This document shows, in pieces, positions 1 to 10,645 of a DNA stretch of 64,000 bases; within the stretch, counting starts at the first letter, position 1, and each line of letters starts with the position of its first letter. The stretch is from Paracyclopina nana (taxonomy: Eukaryota; Arthropoda; Copepoda; Cyclopoida; Cyclopettidae). The translations under genes and the position numbers were made by a program. The stretch spans positions 16,306,001-16,370,000 of the forward strand of contig JAGUCH010000001.1 of assembly GCA_019096065.1 (NCBI GenBank), read 5' to 3'. The notes below the pieces were generated by a model. That model was not told where the DNA came from and ran no database searches. It saw nothing but the letters and a program-made list of their open reading frames with translations.

Positions 1-1241
1 TTAAATCAAGTTGAACGCGGCACAATTACTTTGATGGGTGAAATTAATTTTAGGGGAATGAATGAAATAAGTAGGAGTCGACGGAAAAGTTGCCCAATTA
101 GTTACACTCGACTTTTTTGCCCTTTCTCTGCCATAGGTAGCTACTTAGCTTTGGTAATTACTGATCAGTAGCAGACTTTACATCTAGGCCACTTTACCTC
201 CTTATTACGTCTGCTAGTATTTCTCATGCAAAATGAATTGCCTTTTCTCTCCTCCAGAAAAGAGATGTCTCACATATGTGCAGTACGCCAGTGGAAGTTT
301 ATTGGGTACAACTTTTCGTGGAAATGCGGCCACAAAAGGTAAGTACCATATCCAATGCCCATTTTCTCCGCAATTCTGCATAATGAGCTTTCCATTAACT
401 TGAGACTGCTGAACTAATGTAAATGTTCCAAAGTAGCTTTGGAAGCACACATTCTTCGATCACCTTTTTCTCAAAAGATCAGTCATATTGCGCTTTCCCC
501 GCTTCATTTACCGTGTGTGGCCTTGACAAAGAAAAAGTAACTGGGTTTTTTGCATATGGTTTCTTTTTCAGCTGGAAATCTCTGCTGAAAAGCACGGGCA
601 CTCAAGTTGAGAAGTCTTGGATTTTATGAAGGGAAAATCGCGAGCTTCCTCTCGACATTAAAAGTTAATAGCCGTGAATATTTGTAGAATGTCTGAGCGA
701 CATGCTAGCGATACCAGCAACCTGCGCAAAAGCTATTTCCTTTTTCTTGTTAAAGTGTCACAGAATCTTCTACGACTACACTTCTGTGCTTTTGAGAGTC
801 TCAAATGAATGGGGAAATGCGAAAAATGTGCAACACTTTTATTCATTCTTCCCTTTTGAAACATCTCGCCTTCGCAGTTCACAATTTCATTCAGCATTTT
901 CGTTTTACATTACACTACATTTGACATTGAAACGTACCTGATTTTTTGTTGCGTTTTATATATGAACTACACGATGAAACTTTGCGTAAGTTGCATTGGC
1001 ATAAATAGAGTTTAAAAAGCTCGGCGGATACATTTAATATATGTAGTGATATTGGTCCTTGAATGCTTGAGCCTCTCTGCTTTCATACTTGTCATTTCGG
1101 ATTGTGCTCAACTTGAGGATCACGATCACAGCTGTCACTTCACAAAAATCAGCTCTATATACTTTGGCGATGCGATGATGCGCGTTAATTGCTTTCTAAC
1201 TTTAACTTATAGCTTTCTGAGAGTTTCTATATGGTCTTGGT
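1..1241. other. Non-coding flank downstream of the GPCR gene
   Basis: AT-rich sequence with only short frames. The part nearest 1241 is probably the 3' UTR of the GPCR gene. I see no gene, repeat array or RNA gene here. Confidence 0.5.
838..843 (-). terminator. Candidate polyadenylation signal of the GPCR gene
   Basis: AATAAA read on the minus strand, about 400 nt past the GPCR stop codon. Position and orientation suit a 3' end signal, but nothing else in the sequence confirms its use. Confidence 0.25.
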
Positions 1242-4200
1242 TCAGATTCGCTCCTCGGGGTCTGTCGTCCGTTTCAGTACAAAATTGGCAGCCTCAGTGG
1301 TGGTGGCCTCTGCGGGAGGAGCTGCATGAGGCATATCCTCATTCGCCATATTCGCACTTTCAGCTGGCATGGCATGGTCGTTGTTTTGCACGTACAAATG
1401 GGCATTGATGATGACTTGAGGTGGCCTCGGTTGGAGCGGCTCTTTGGGCCTCTCAGCAATCAGCGGCCTCAGCTCGTGGTAGTTGCGGTCAGCATTTTTA
1501 TTCGCCCTCGCCGCGGTTGGACATTTGCACCAGGTCAGCCCGAACGTCTGCAGGAATGTTTTGCGGAATTGGCGTGACATAAGGTAGTAGATAACGAAGT
1601 TGATGGAGGAATTCAAGAGCGCGATATCATCCATCAAATCGCCGAGGGGGAGGTAACAATGCTTGAAGAAATCCATCTTAATCGCTGACAGCATGCCTAG
1701 GATAGCCTGGAAACAAAAGCACATCATTTTCGAGCGAAGCGGAGTTCTGCCGTGAATCCGGAGCTGCATTATAACAAAACTAGGAAACTAGCGTATCCGC
1801 TCGAATCAACCGAGGCGGATAATATTCAAATTTCGGCGTAGCATATTTGGGATGCTTCCTTTTTGTTGAACAAAAGAGTACTGTACTGTGATTAGTCCTT
1901 CTGGCATGCGTGTTATATTGCGTGGCATTAGCTCACCTGGGGGAACTCAGTGAGGAGAAACAGAACGAGGATGACAATTAAAAGCCGCGTCGTTCTATCT
2001 GTGCTCTTCTTGCGGCTCGATGGCTTCCCGTTGGTGCCAGCGCACGTCGACTTCCTCCTGATGGATCGCATGTGGTTCAAAGTGGTCGCCACCACATTCC
2101 CATTATTATTCACTACCACACGCATGTTGTTGGTTTGCATGGAGGTCGTGACCTTACCGCCAGCCTCTTCTTCCTGATTGGGAGATGGAGGCTGCGGATC
2201 AGCTGCCCTCGTTGCTGCTGCAGCAGCCGTGACTCCTGTGGCCGGAGTGTTTTTTTGCCCACCTCGGCCATTTTTGAGGCGAGCTGATCGCTCCTCAGCC
2301 TTGTAGAGAGCGTGGATCAAGAAGCCCGTGAAAACTGTCAAAACTATGCTTGGAATGAACTTGAGAATGAACGAGTACAGCCAGATGGTGAGCCTGGGAC
2401 AGAGCAAATAACTGTGATGCCATAAATGTGCGTAGCGTAAAATAGAAAGCCGAACCTGAAGAGCAAGTTGTCCCTCTCCTTGGCGAGATCGCTGAAGTGC
2501 ATGTAATATTTGGTGATGTTTGTCGTGGTCCAGGTCATGTTCGTGGGATCTGTCCACACGTTTGGCAAATTTGCTCTCATGGCCTCATCTGGATCGGCCA
2601 TGGTTATGTTGACCTCACCAGTGTGCTGAGCTATGGTGAACGTGAAGTAGCTGGGAATCGTGAGAACGACAGGTCCGACTGGCAGAGAAGAAAAAGAGGA
2701 GTTATTGAAAAAACATGTTTTTCATTGGCTATTACAAATTGCCTAATATAATGTATAGCACGTAATGCATTGTGAAAGCCAGCGGCAGAAACGAGAACTC
2801 ACCATATGCCGAGATGAGAACGAAATGGCATCTCTCCATGGTGCAATAAACCGGGACAAGAGTATGGTACTTTATCATAATGAATCTCCAGACGGCGACG
2901 GTCAAAGTCAGCCAAATTGACACATTGTGGATAACGATGCTGAAGTTGGCATGGAACCATAAATAGGCTGCCCAGCCCCAAGAGTACTGCACTGAGGCCT
3001 CCTCCGAGGGCCACAGGTCCTGGTGAACCAGGAAGGGCAAATACTCGATGATTAGTGTGATGTCAGCCACTGCCATCCCTAGAAAGCAAAAACCCGAGTA
3101 GTGAAGGACACACACACCATTTTCCAATTAGTTTTGGCGACGAAAGCCATTTGGTCGCTTGCTTTCGAGCTAGGCCAGCTCCTGATACTGAAAGGTCTTT
3201 TCCCTGTCATGCAATGACACAGGGGCCACATTGGTATAAATTAATCCATTAAATAGATGGTTTCCAAAGCCACTCAGCCTTAAAATGGCTCTAATTTACT
3301 ACTTGAGTACTCATATGAGTTGGTAGGAATAGTTTCGGTTCAAAGGCTGAGCCTTTCAACTGTTATATAGTTGAGCAGCTACTTAGACTTTGTTGCTAAT
3401 TAGAATAGCCTGAAGTTTGTAATTTACCTGTGAGGATCCTGTTAATGGGAGAGCCATTCATGTCTTTCCTCGTGAGTACAATGATATTGAGCAGGTTGGC
3501 AATGGCGCCGAAAATGCAGATGACCAGGCAAATGTATCCGTGCACTTCGCCGTATTCAATGCTAAATTCGCTCAAATCCTCGCACATTGGCTGCTCCTCG
3601 AGCGGCGTATCTGTCATGATGGTGGTGCTGATGTCTCCTGCGCTGACACCAGCCATTAAATGGTGGTCAGTGGAGCCATTGGGAAAAGTCGATTGCGTTG
3701 AGTAGTTTACATGTCTCTGCCAAAAGTAGTCCAACTCGGACCGGGAAATGTTCTTGGCCTGTGCGGATAAAAAAGAAGAGATATTTAGCAAAAGAAGGCT
3801 CAACTCTCTTTTGGGTTGTTTTCCCGTCATCGCGTCTCGTTTTGTGGCGCACTGCAGATGACTTTGTATTTTCAAGGAGCAAATTAACTCGTTGATGGTT
3901 TTTCCTTCAGCAAGTCGCTAACAAACTCAAGCTTTCTCTTATAGTAAGCTACAGCCATGTCAGTTAGTATCTCGTTGAAAATCTCCCAGAAATCCCGCTC
4001 ATTATGGGGATCCTCTTCTGCTGTCGCTTTTTTACATCCATGGACATGTTGTAAAACATGCCATTAAAAACGTGCCCTCTTGCAAAACTTTTTCGCACAC
4101 TCTATGAGCGTGATTTTATGCATGAACTTAACTTGGTTTGTCCATCATAGGAGGATCATCGTTATTCTGAATAGGAGCAAAAATCTTGGAGACTTGCTTT

Positions 4201-4889
4201 ATAAGGCAACTCCAAGATGCTTTCACAAATTAGGTGCTAAGATTTTGCTGATACTAAAATAGTCAGCAAAATGCATCGTGCCTTCGGCAAGTTTGTACAA
4301 TAATGGGAAACTCCGTGTATTGCTAGAAACTTTCAAAGTTTGCATGTGCACGTTCCGCAAAGAGTTCTTCTCCCATTTTGATTCCCTTGAAAACTTGTTT
4401 TTGCGCCTTATATGAATAATGGTTCAAGTTAAATTCTTGCACAAGTTGTTTTAAGGTTTTCGCAGAGCCTTTTCGCTAATGGAATTGTGGTGCTACGCAG
4501 AAGTAAATGATAAAAGTAGCCAACAACTGCAGGTGATGATTTTCCCCTCACCGTAGCACTTTGCTATCCAAGCAAAAAGGATTCCCACATTTTTCAGCCA
4601 GGATACAGTATATGCGTTTTGGCGCATTTTCAAGTAGGATTATACATATCTCTATTTCGGGTAGCAACATAGCCCAAAAAAAGTCAAAAGGAGGCGTTTA
4701 GAGCATCTACACTGGAGAAATTGCATTAATTTGCCCTCCGATAACCCAATTATCGACTAGGTTCATTGAACGTTTGGTAGCACATGGCAAAGCATAAATT
4801 ACCTCCAGAACTGCAGTGGGTATCGCAGGGAAGCCAGGGGTCCAAATCACATCATCAGGGTCCTCGTTTTTCGCGTCAGACGAAGCCAT
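1242..4889 (-). CDS. Myosuppressin/FMRFamide-type (DMSR-like) neuropeptide GPCR, six coding exons
   Basis: Class A GPCR, probably a plasma-membrane receptor for a myosuppressin or other RFamide-like peptide. Coding exons: 4889-4803, 3758-3428, 3078-2803, 2678-2456, 2393-1937, 1706-1242, giving 612 codons before the stop with matching phases. The N-terminus has three N-glycosylation sequons (near residues 32, 47, 56). TM1 is about 101-124 (VHGYICLVICIFGAIAN), TM2 142-163, TM3 178-203, TM5 307-330, TM6 440-460, TM7 480-502 with NSSINFVIYY in place of NPxxY. The DRY position reads AVWRF (201-205), as is typical of the myosuppressin/sex-peptide/DMSR receptor group. Extracellular loop 2 holds three more sequons. 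Loop 3 is long (~105 residues, rich in A, N and basic residues). The first exon is inferred: its donor and the pyrimidine-rich acceptor at 3759 join in phase 0; without it the frame could start at 3875. The donor at 2455 (GTTCGG) is weak. Ligand assignment is inference. Confidence 0.88.
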
Positions 4890-5939
4890 GTCCTTTGTCC
4901 CCAGACCTGCACAAAAAGGGGAGAAGAATGTTGAAGAGCTTGCAGTATTATGTAGTGGAGGGGCAAACTCATTCCAAATTCAACGATAGTAAAAGATATG
5001 GGCAGCTAGAGCTCAAGGTCTCCTAACCTTGACATCTTTTTCTTGAGCTTTATTCTTTCTCTCTCTTTGGATTAATATGCAGGTATTGCTGCTGTTTAAT
5101 TATCAGAGGTTCTGGCTAATATGAGCCCCTAATTACCTTAAATAAATGCTTTCCCATGCTTTCAAATTGAGATGATACTTACAATGTAAGTAAAAGCGAC
5201 GCGTAGTAAGCGTTCCACTTAAAAAACTTTTAGATAGCTGCTTTCAAAATGGTGAAAAAAGCCTTTTTTAGTTGGCTATTGTGCTTGTCCGTCTGCCAGG
5301 ATCTGTTTTCACTGTAAAAGGCTCGTGGCAAATTAACCTTGACCCTTTGTGCTTGACAACTACAATTTTGGATGAGTAAGCCCTTTTTTCCTCTGAGCCC
5401 ACTCAATGGATTAAAGACACTGAAAACCAGGCAATGCTACGTTTGTCTTCAACGTGATGTTGCTCTTAGGCTGTTTGTTTGAGCAGATCTTGGTAATTAC
5501 GAATCTAACCGCTGCCACGTGAATTTTTACCTGGTTCAACTACAGCCAAGAATAACAGTCGTCCTATATTATGGCTCAAAATATTAGATCAACCATAAGG
5601 AAATCAATTGAAGATTCATGAAAGTACTAATAGAAGGTGTGAGCTGCTTGCGTTTTTTGTTCTTTTGTCTCCTCGAATACAAAACACAAGTACATGGTCG
5701 TCAATAAATAAGTAAGTATTGACAAGCAAAGCATTGAATGCACACACCGTGTAATTGCTACTTTTAGCTGAACGCGTGTCGCATGCGTAGCTGTATCCTG
5801 TTGTATTTTACGTGCGTTGTATTTGAGCTTGAGATTCTGATGGATTTTGCTTCTCACACCTCATTTACCACAAAAAGCCGGCCACATCTGTTGGTACACA
5901 CTGTTTGCAAAAGACGTAAAAGAAGTCCTAGCGGCTATA
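4890..5939. other. Intergenic DNA upstream of the GPCR coding start
   Basis: It presumably contains the GPCR promoter and 5' UTR, but I see no convincing TATA or initiator arrangement. The short frames lack domain-like sequence. The right boundary is a TIR element. Confidence 0.5.
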
Positions 5940-6658
5940 CAGTCTGTCCCGTAGATTTCTGTACACTTTGAAATCAAAAGTTTGTGTTAAAACTTCTGGA
6001 AATACTCGACACAATGGATACTGTTGGAAAGCTTGAAACTTAAGCCATCTTTTTTAGTTTTGAGATTTTTAAAAAGTATTAATTCAAATTTAGATTTAGA
6101 CCTCAAAATTGATAGTTACTCCAAATTCACGCCCATTTTCACTGATTTTTTTGATGAAAAGTCACTTTCACAAAAAAATTATTTATTCAATTTCACATAA
6201 AATTGGTTAAACATTTGATCTTCATAAACAAAAAATCCCAAAGATGTGATGTTTAAAACACTAATTTTGAAACTTTTTTAGTAGGCAGTGGCCTTATTGT
6301 CTTTTTTTTACTGAAAAATATCCTTTTGAATCATCCACCTTTCTGATGAGCCAGCATAGGCTGCAAGATTTTTTTTTGATGAAAAAATGTCAAAAAAATA
6401 GCCAGGATTAGCTTAGCTGAAAATTTGGTCAATGATAGCCGATTTTGGCAAATTTGCTTTTTTGGGAGAAAAATTAAGGGTACTTCAGGAAAATTAAGTT
6501 TTCTCATTTTTTTACTTTTAATTTCTTTTATCCATTGAAGCAAAAAAAGATGGCAAAAGATTCAAGCTTTCCAATGATATCCATTGTGTCTAATATTTTC
6601 CGAATTTGTAACACAAACTTTTGATTTCAAAGTGTACAGAAATCTACGGGACAGACTG
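5940..6658. mobile_element. Non-autonomous TIR element (MITE), Tc1/mariner-like, 719 bp
   Basis: The ends are inverted repeats starting CAGTCTGTCCCGTAGATTTC. The first 50 bp or so match without a mismatch seen by eye, and the match continues with scattered differences to about 118 bp. Both sides carry TA (5938-5939, 6659-6660), the target duplication expected of Tc1/mariner transposons. The interior is A/T-homopolymer-rich and has no coding capacity, so the element would need a transposase supplied from elsewhere. It has no visible relation to the transposase gene at 15994-18492. Confidence 0.85.
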
Positions 6659-8719
6659 TATACACTTTATAATAAGTAAGTAAAACAAATTGGATAATGC
6701 TGATGAAATCGGCTTTTCTATTCCCTAGGTGCGGCTCTAGCTTCTATAGCGGTATTATATTAATTCTCTTCCCAAAGAGGAATCGTCTATCCGCAATGCA
6801 ATATCAACAAATGCTGATTGCTCAGCAAAGTCCGACGACAAAGATCTCCTATCTAAATAATGGTTTATCTCGATGCTCAATCTTTCCTTTTCTTTCCAAG
6901 ACGAAACGATTCTTGGCTGCTAAAGCAATTTCGGGCTAACTTTCATGGTGTAGAACCAGTCCTTCGTTCTTCTTCTTCTCCTCAAGCAGCAGCTCACTTT
7001 TTCCCGAAAAGTTCTGACGTGCGAACTTTTAATATTGAATAAAGCTGTCAAAGGAAGGCTAGCAAGCTGGCTTCTGTAGGTCTGTGGAAATTCATGAGTC
7101 AAGTGTCAGACAAGTTGATGGAAAATTGATTTCGAGGCGCTAGAGCGCGCTAGTGCATAGTGGTTGAAAAACGCGTGTACTAATACTAATGCTTATCTGG
7201 GAGAGAAACCAATTACAGTCGGATTTGGCAGAGGCCACCCGAGGCTGTTGACGTCCTCGATGCTGCTACCTTCATCACCTCTTGCGCTTTCACACCTAAA
7301 ATGCTCATGAATAATTTGGGATCGAGGAACCCCGACATAATTGATTTATGGCTATATGTTGCGGCGGACACCGAAATGATAAACTACTCGGTTCATTATC
7401 ATTAATTCTATAGACAACATAATACGATATAGCATTCAGGCGAAACATTACTATTTTTAAGGCTCAACTGCTCGCTACAGAAATTCGAGAAGTCTCATCA
7501 AGCCGTAAACAAGTTGATCGTTGTTGTCGTGGCTCATTTAAGAAAGAGCCAAAGTTTGATTCAAAAACGCCGAATTTTGCACTGCTTCAGCTTATCCATA
7601 GGGTACATATTTACATAATGAGAGGTGCTAACGCTCTTCGTGAAGTGGAGAGAGAGAGCTCATTAAGTGCGGCAAATTGGAGGTGTTTGCTCAAGAAGAG
7701 CTAAATACTTCAAGCCGTGCTGAGACCGTTTTTTTCACGGGAGCGCCGCCATACACTACCACAGCCTAATGATGATGAGGATGCTGACGATGAGGAGATG
7801 CAGAGGCTGTTTGTTCAGTGGCAGCAGCAGGCAATAGCTCACCGCGAGCGCAGTTCATCTTAATGTGCAGCCATTTTCACGTTCTAGACGTTAGGCACTC
7901 AAAATGACCGACGGATTAGATTTACGCGCTCGCTCGCCAAGGCTAGACAGTATTTTTGCTTGCCCCTTACAATGATTGAAAACGCAAAAACTCAATCATT
8001 GCAGCCGCCATAGTTATGCAAAACTCAGCGCTTTTGATATCTAATCCGGTTATTGCTTTCTAAAATAGGCTTCTCTGGTGGAATACTTTGCATGTTGTAT
8101 TTAATGTGCGAATACTTCAACGTATTTCTGCAAATACGTTTTTGCAGCGTAAATGACAGATTGATAATGATCTTCAGCGGTAAATAATGAAAGAAATGAC
8201 AAAATATAGTGCGTGCTTATCATAAATAGAAAGGTAGAGCTGAATGCTAGCCCAATTATGTTTTTTCAGGCTTTCTTCCGATATCCATTGCTTACGCACT
8301 TATCTGCCCATATTATTTATAGCCCCAGGAAGGAATAAAAAATGGCGTTGGCAAGCAATTTGAGCGAGAAAAAGGCACCCTAGCAACACCACAACACCTC
8401 AGTCTCCACGACAGGCTCTCAATTCAAACGCTCAAGCCAATATGAACTGTCTTCAAATGGGCTTTCAACCAAGCTATGTCAATATTTGTAGTTCAAATCA
8501 ACGCCGCGCGTGGCTATTGCGTATTTGCCACAACTTCAATGCGAGACCATGGCATCTTGGCTACCATCAATTTGGCTACCATAAATTGCTAGCTACATGA
8601 ATGGAAAGCTCTTATTGCTACCTACTGAAATCTGCGGGTATCTGTAACTCTACACACTAGGCTGCTCACTCTCGATAGCTACAGATGTGGCTACATTTAT
8701 GCGAAATAGCAAGATAGTA
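6659..8719. other. Intergenic DNA with possible plus-strand coding remnants
   Basis: Two stretches look weakly coding on the plus strand. One spans about 7224-7404 and stays open for about 60 codons after an AG that follows a TACTAAT-like branch site. The other is a short C-terminal-like frame ending at 7862. Neither can be linked to a recognised gene. The rest shows nothing identifiable. Confidence 0.35.
7738..7862 (+). pseudogene. Possible terminal coding exon or gene fragment, unrecognised
   Basis: An open frame without its own start ends at TAA 7860-7862. It reads as a highly acidic then Q-rich tail (DDEDADDEEMQRLFVQWQQQ followed by a short basic/Ser end). The composition looks like a real protein C-terminus, not like AT-rich noise. 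A T-run precedes it, with an AG just before the frame at about 7742. No upstream exon could be joined with confidence. It may be the last exon of an unseen plus-strand gene, a decayed copy, or chance. Confidence 0.25.
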
Positions 8720-9101
8720 GGGCGGTCTCATATTCGTCAATTGGGCAAGGTAGGTGGACTCACCTTCCCACCTACCTAGGGTAGGTAGGTGAGGGTAGGC
8801 AGGTGAGGGTAGGCAGGTAGGTAGGTGGGTAACCTAGTCGCTTAGTGAACCAGTTAGTATGCAGGCAAGTTAAGTCAATTTGACCCAGAAATCACGAGAA
8901 GACATTTTGTGTAGAAGCAGCTTTTTGTTATGCTTAAAAAATTGACTTAACTTGCCTACACTAATAACTGGTTCACTAAGCTACCAGGTTACCCACCTAC
9001 CCACCTGCCTACCCTCACCTGCCTACCCTCACCTACCTACCCTAGGTAGGTGGGAAGGTGAGTCCACCTACCTTGCCCAATTGACGAATATGAGACCGCC
9101 C
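8720..9101. mobile_element. Fold-back MITE with ~150 bp inverted repeats, 382 bp
   Basis: Long, nearly perfect inverted repeats begin GGGCGGTCTCATATTCGTCA. They include a run of GTAGGTAGGTGAGGG-type tetranucleotide repeats mirrored in the right arm. The central loop is only about 70-80 bp. The flanks read TA on both sides (8718-8719, 9102-9103), fitting a Tc1/mariner-type insertion; an alternative reading with a 3 bp AGT duplication is also possible. There is no coding capacity. The transcript or single strand would form a very strong hairpin. Confidence 0.88.
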
Positions 9102-10237
9102 TAGTATGATGAAGTTATTGTTATTTAGCTTTTTGCAGCAATAGTTGTTGCTCCTCGTTCTCTGGTACATAATAGAGAAAGCTGCTCTTGTATGGCAACT
9201 GTGGTATGTTTACCTTTTCATGAGGCTTCCTTGTTAGTGGATTATCAAGGCCTTCTATTGGGCTACCTTTTCACACGACTGCACAGGCAAGTTGTTATGT
9301 CAAGCACAGGCGCTGTGGTTTTTACTCACTACTCTCTACTAAACAGAATAATTGTAGAAATGATTGAATGCCTCTCCAAAAACATCCGCTAATTGTCATT
9401 TTTCCCTCAAGGTAAGATTTTAATTATTTTAGATAAGCCACAGAAAAGCCGGGACGATCATGTCTCAAATGGAGCATTAGCCTTTCGCTCTGGTCAATAA
9501 TGTTGGGAATTGCAGTTGGCAACCCATGCTAGGGTAAATCTGCCAAAACTGGGGAGATTTCTAGCTAGCTTTACTGTTTGAATTGGGATACGTAAGATAT
9601 GGGAAAAGTTTGTAGAATCTACCATATATATATACCCAATCGACCAAGAAATTATTGCTACACATATGCTGCGTACCTTAATCATAAATTAGTAGCATGC
9701 ATCGTGCCTTTTTATGCCTGGATCAGTTGTTATCGATTGCATAATTTCAGCTGCTTTTTGCCTTTGTCTTTCTATTGAATCCAATTAATTACCACAGATA
9801 ATAAGAGCGCAATTGTGGTTAAGTACGTAAGTTGCAGAAGATGCTTTACAATAAGCTTAGACAGCAAAACCTGTACCATTTCGACTTGACTTATTTTTGA
9901 AAAAAAATTAACTTTGACAATGTACCAGACTAATTCAAATCTGAGAATAATACGAGCCTAAGAATTGATTTTGGCATCAAGGACAGCCACAGATCAAGCA
10001 AGACAATTTTTTAAAAATTATCCCAAAAATGAAGCCATCATTATATGGCCTTTTCTGGCCTTTGTGGCCTTTATACATAGGTCAATTAAAGGTCCCAACC
10101 TACCCTTGAATTCGCTTAATTTCTCAATCAAGAGGTCAAGTAAGAGTGGAGGCTGATATAGTTTTTTAAGTTTTTTAAGCTGAAATTTCCACTGGAGGCA
10201 ACAATTGAGATGATCCCTTTAAAAATTGGTTGCTTTA
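9102..10237. other. Intergenic DNA, no feature recognised
   Basis: AT-rich sequence with short frames only. A small GGCCTTT-type direct repeat occurs near 10048-10074. Nothing else is supported. Confidence 0.5.
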
Positions 10238-10645
10238 TGCCCTGTTCATGTATTAAGAATGCCTTAAGGTATGGAAAAAATTGTCATAAGGAAAAGTGAA
10301 TCTGCTGCTGACTGCCACTCCACGAGTTCAGCTTGGGGCCGAGCGGCGTTTTTCATGGCAATTTTTGCTATTTTGTCGCATGGTTTTCAGCATATTTCAA
10401 AACAAAATATCTTTCATTAAGCTTATTTGATAAAAGATGAAATTTAACTTTTGATTTTGCTCAAAATGATTAAAATGTAGAGTACTTAGAAGCCAAAATT
10501 AGATTTGTTTACTTTCAAGTTGGCTTAAAGTCGATCTGATTTTTCTAGTGGCAGCTGGCGCTTGTCATAAGACAATTTTTCTCCTTTCCTTGAGGTGTTT
10601 TTCATGCCTTTTCCTAAGGAGTTTGGGGCGTACATGAACAGGACA
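10238..10645. mobile_element. TTA-flanked MITE (PIF/Harbinger-like), copy 1
   Basis: The left end is TGCCCTGTTCATGTA and the right end is its inverse with one change (TACATGAACAGGACA). TTA flanks both sides (10235-10237, 10646-10648), the 3 bp duplication usual for PIF/Harbinger elements. The inverted similarity extends inward, for example around the TTGTCATAAG motif. There is no coding frame. A second element with the same TIR lies at 41185-41670, which supports a family. Confidence 0.8.

Noticed and set aside
3758-3875. Extension of the GPCR second exon to a Met at 3875
   Set aside because: A strong pyrimidine-rich acceptor sits at 3759, and an upstream exon at 4803-4889 joins in phase. 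The extension's sequence looks intronic.
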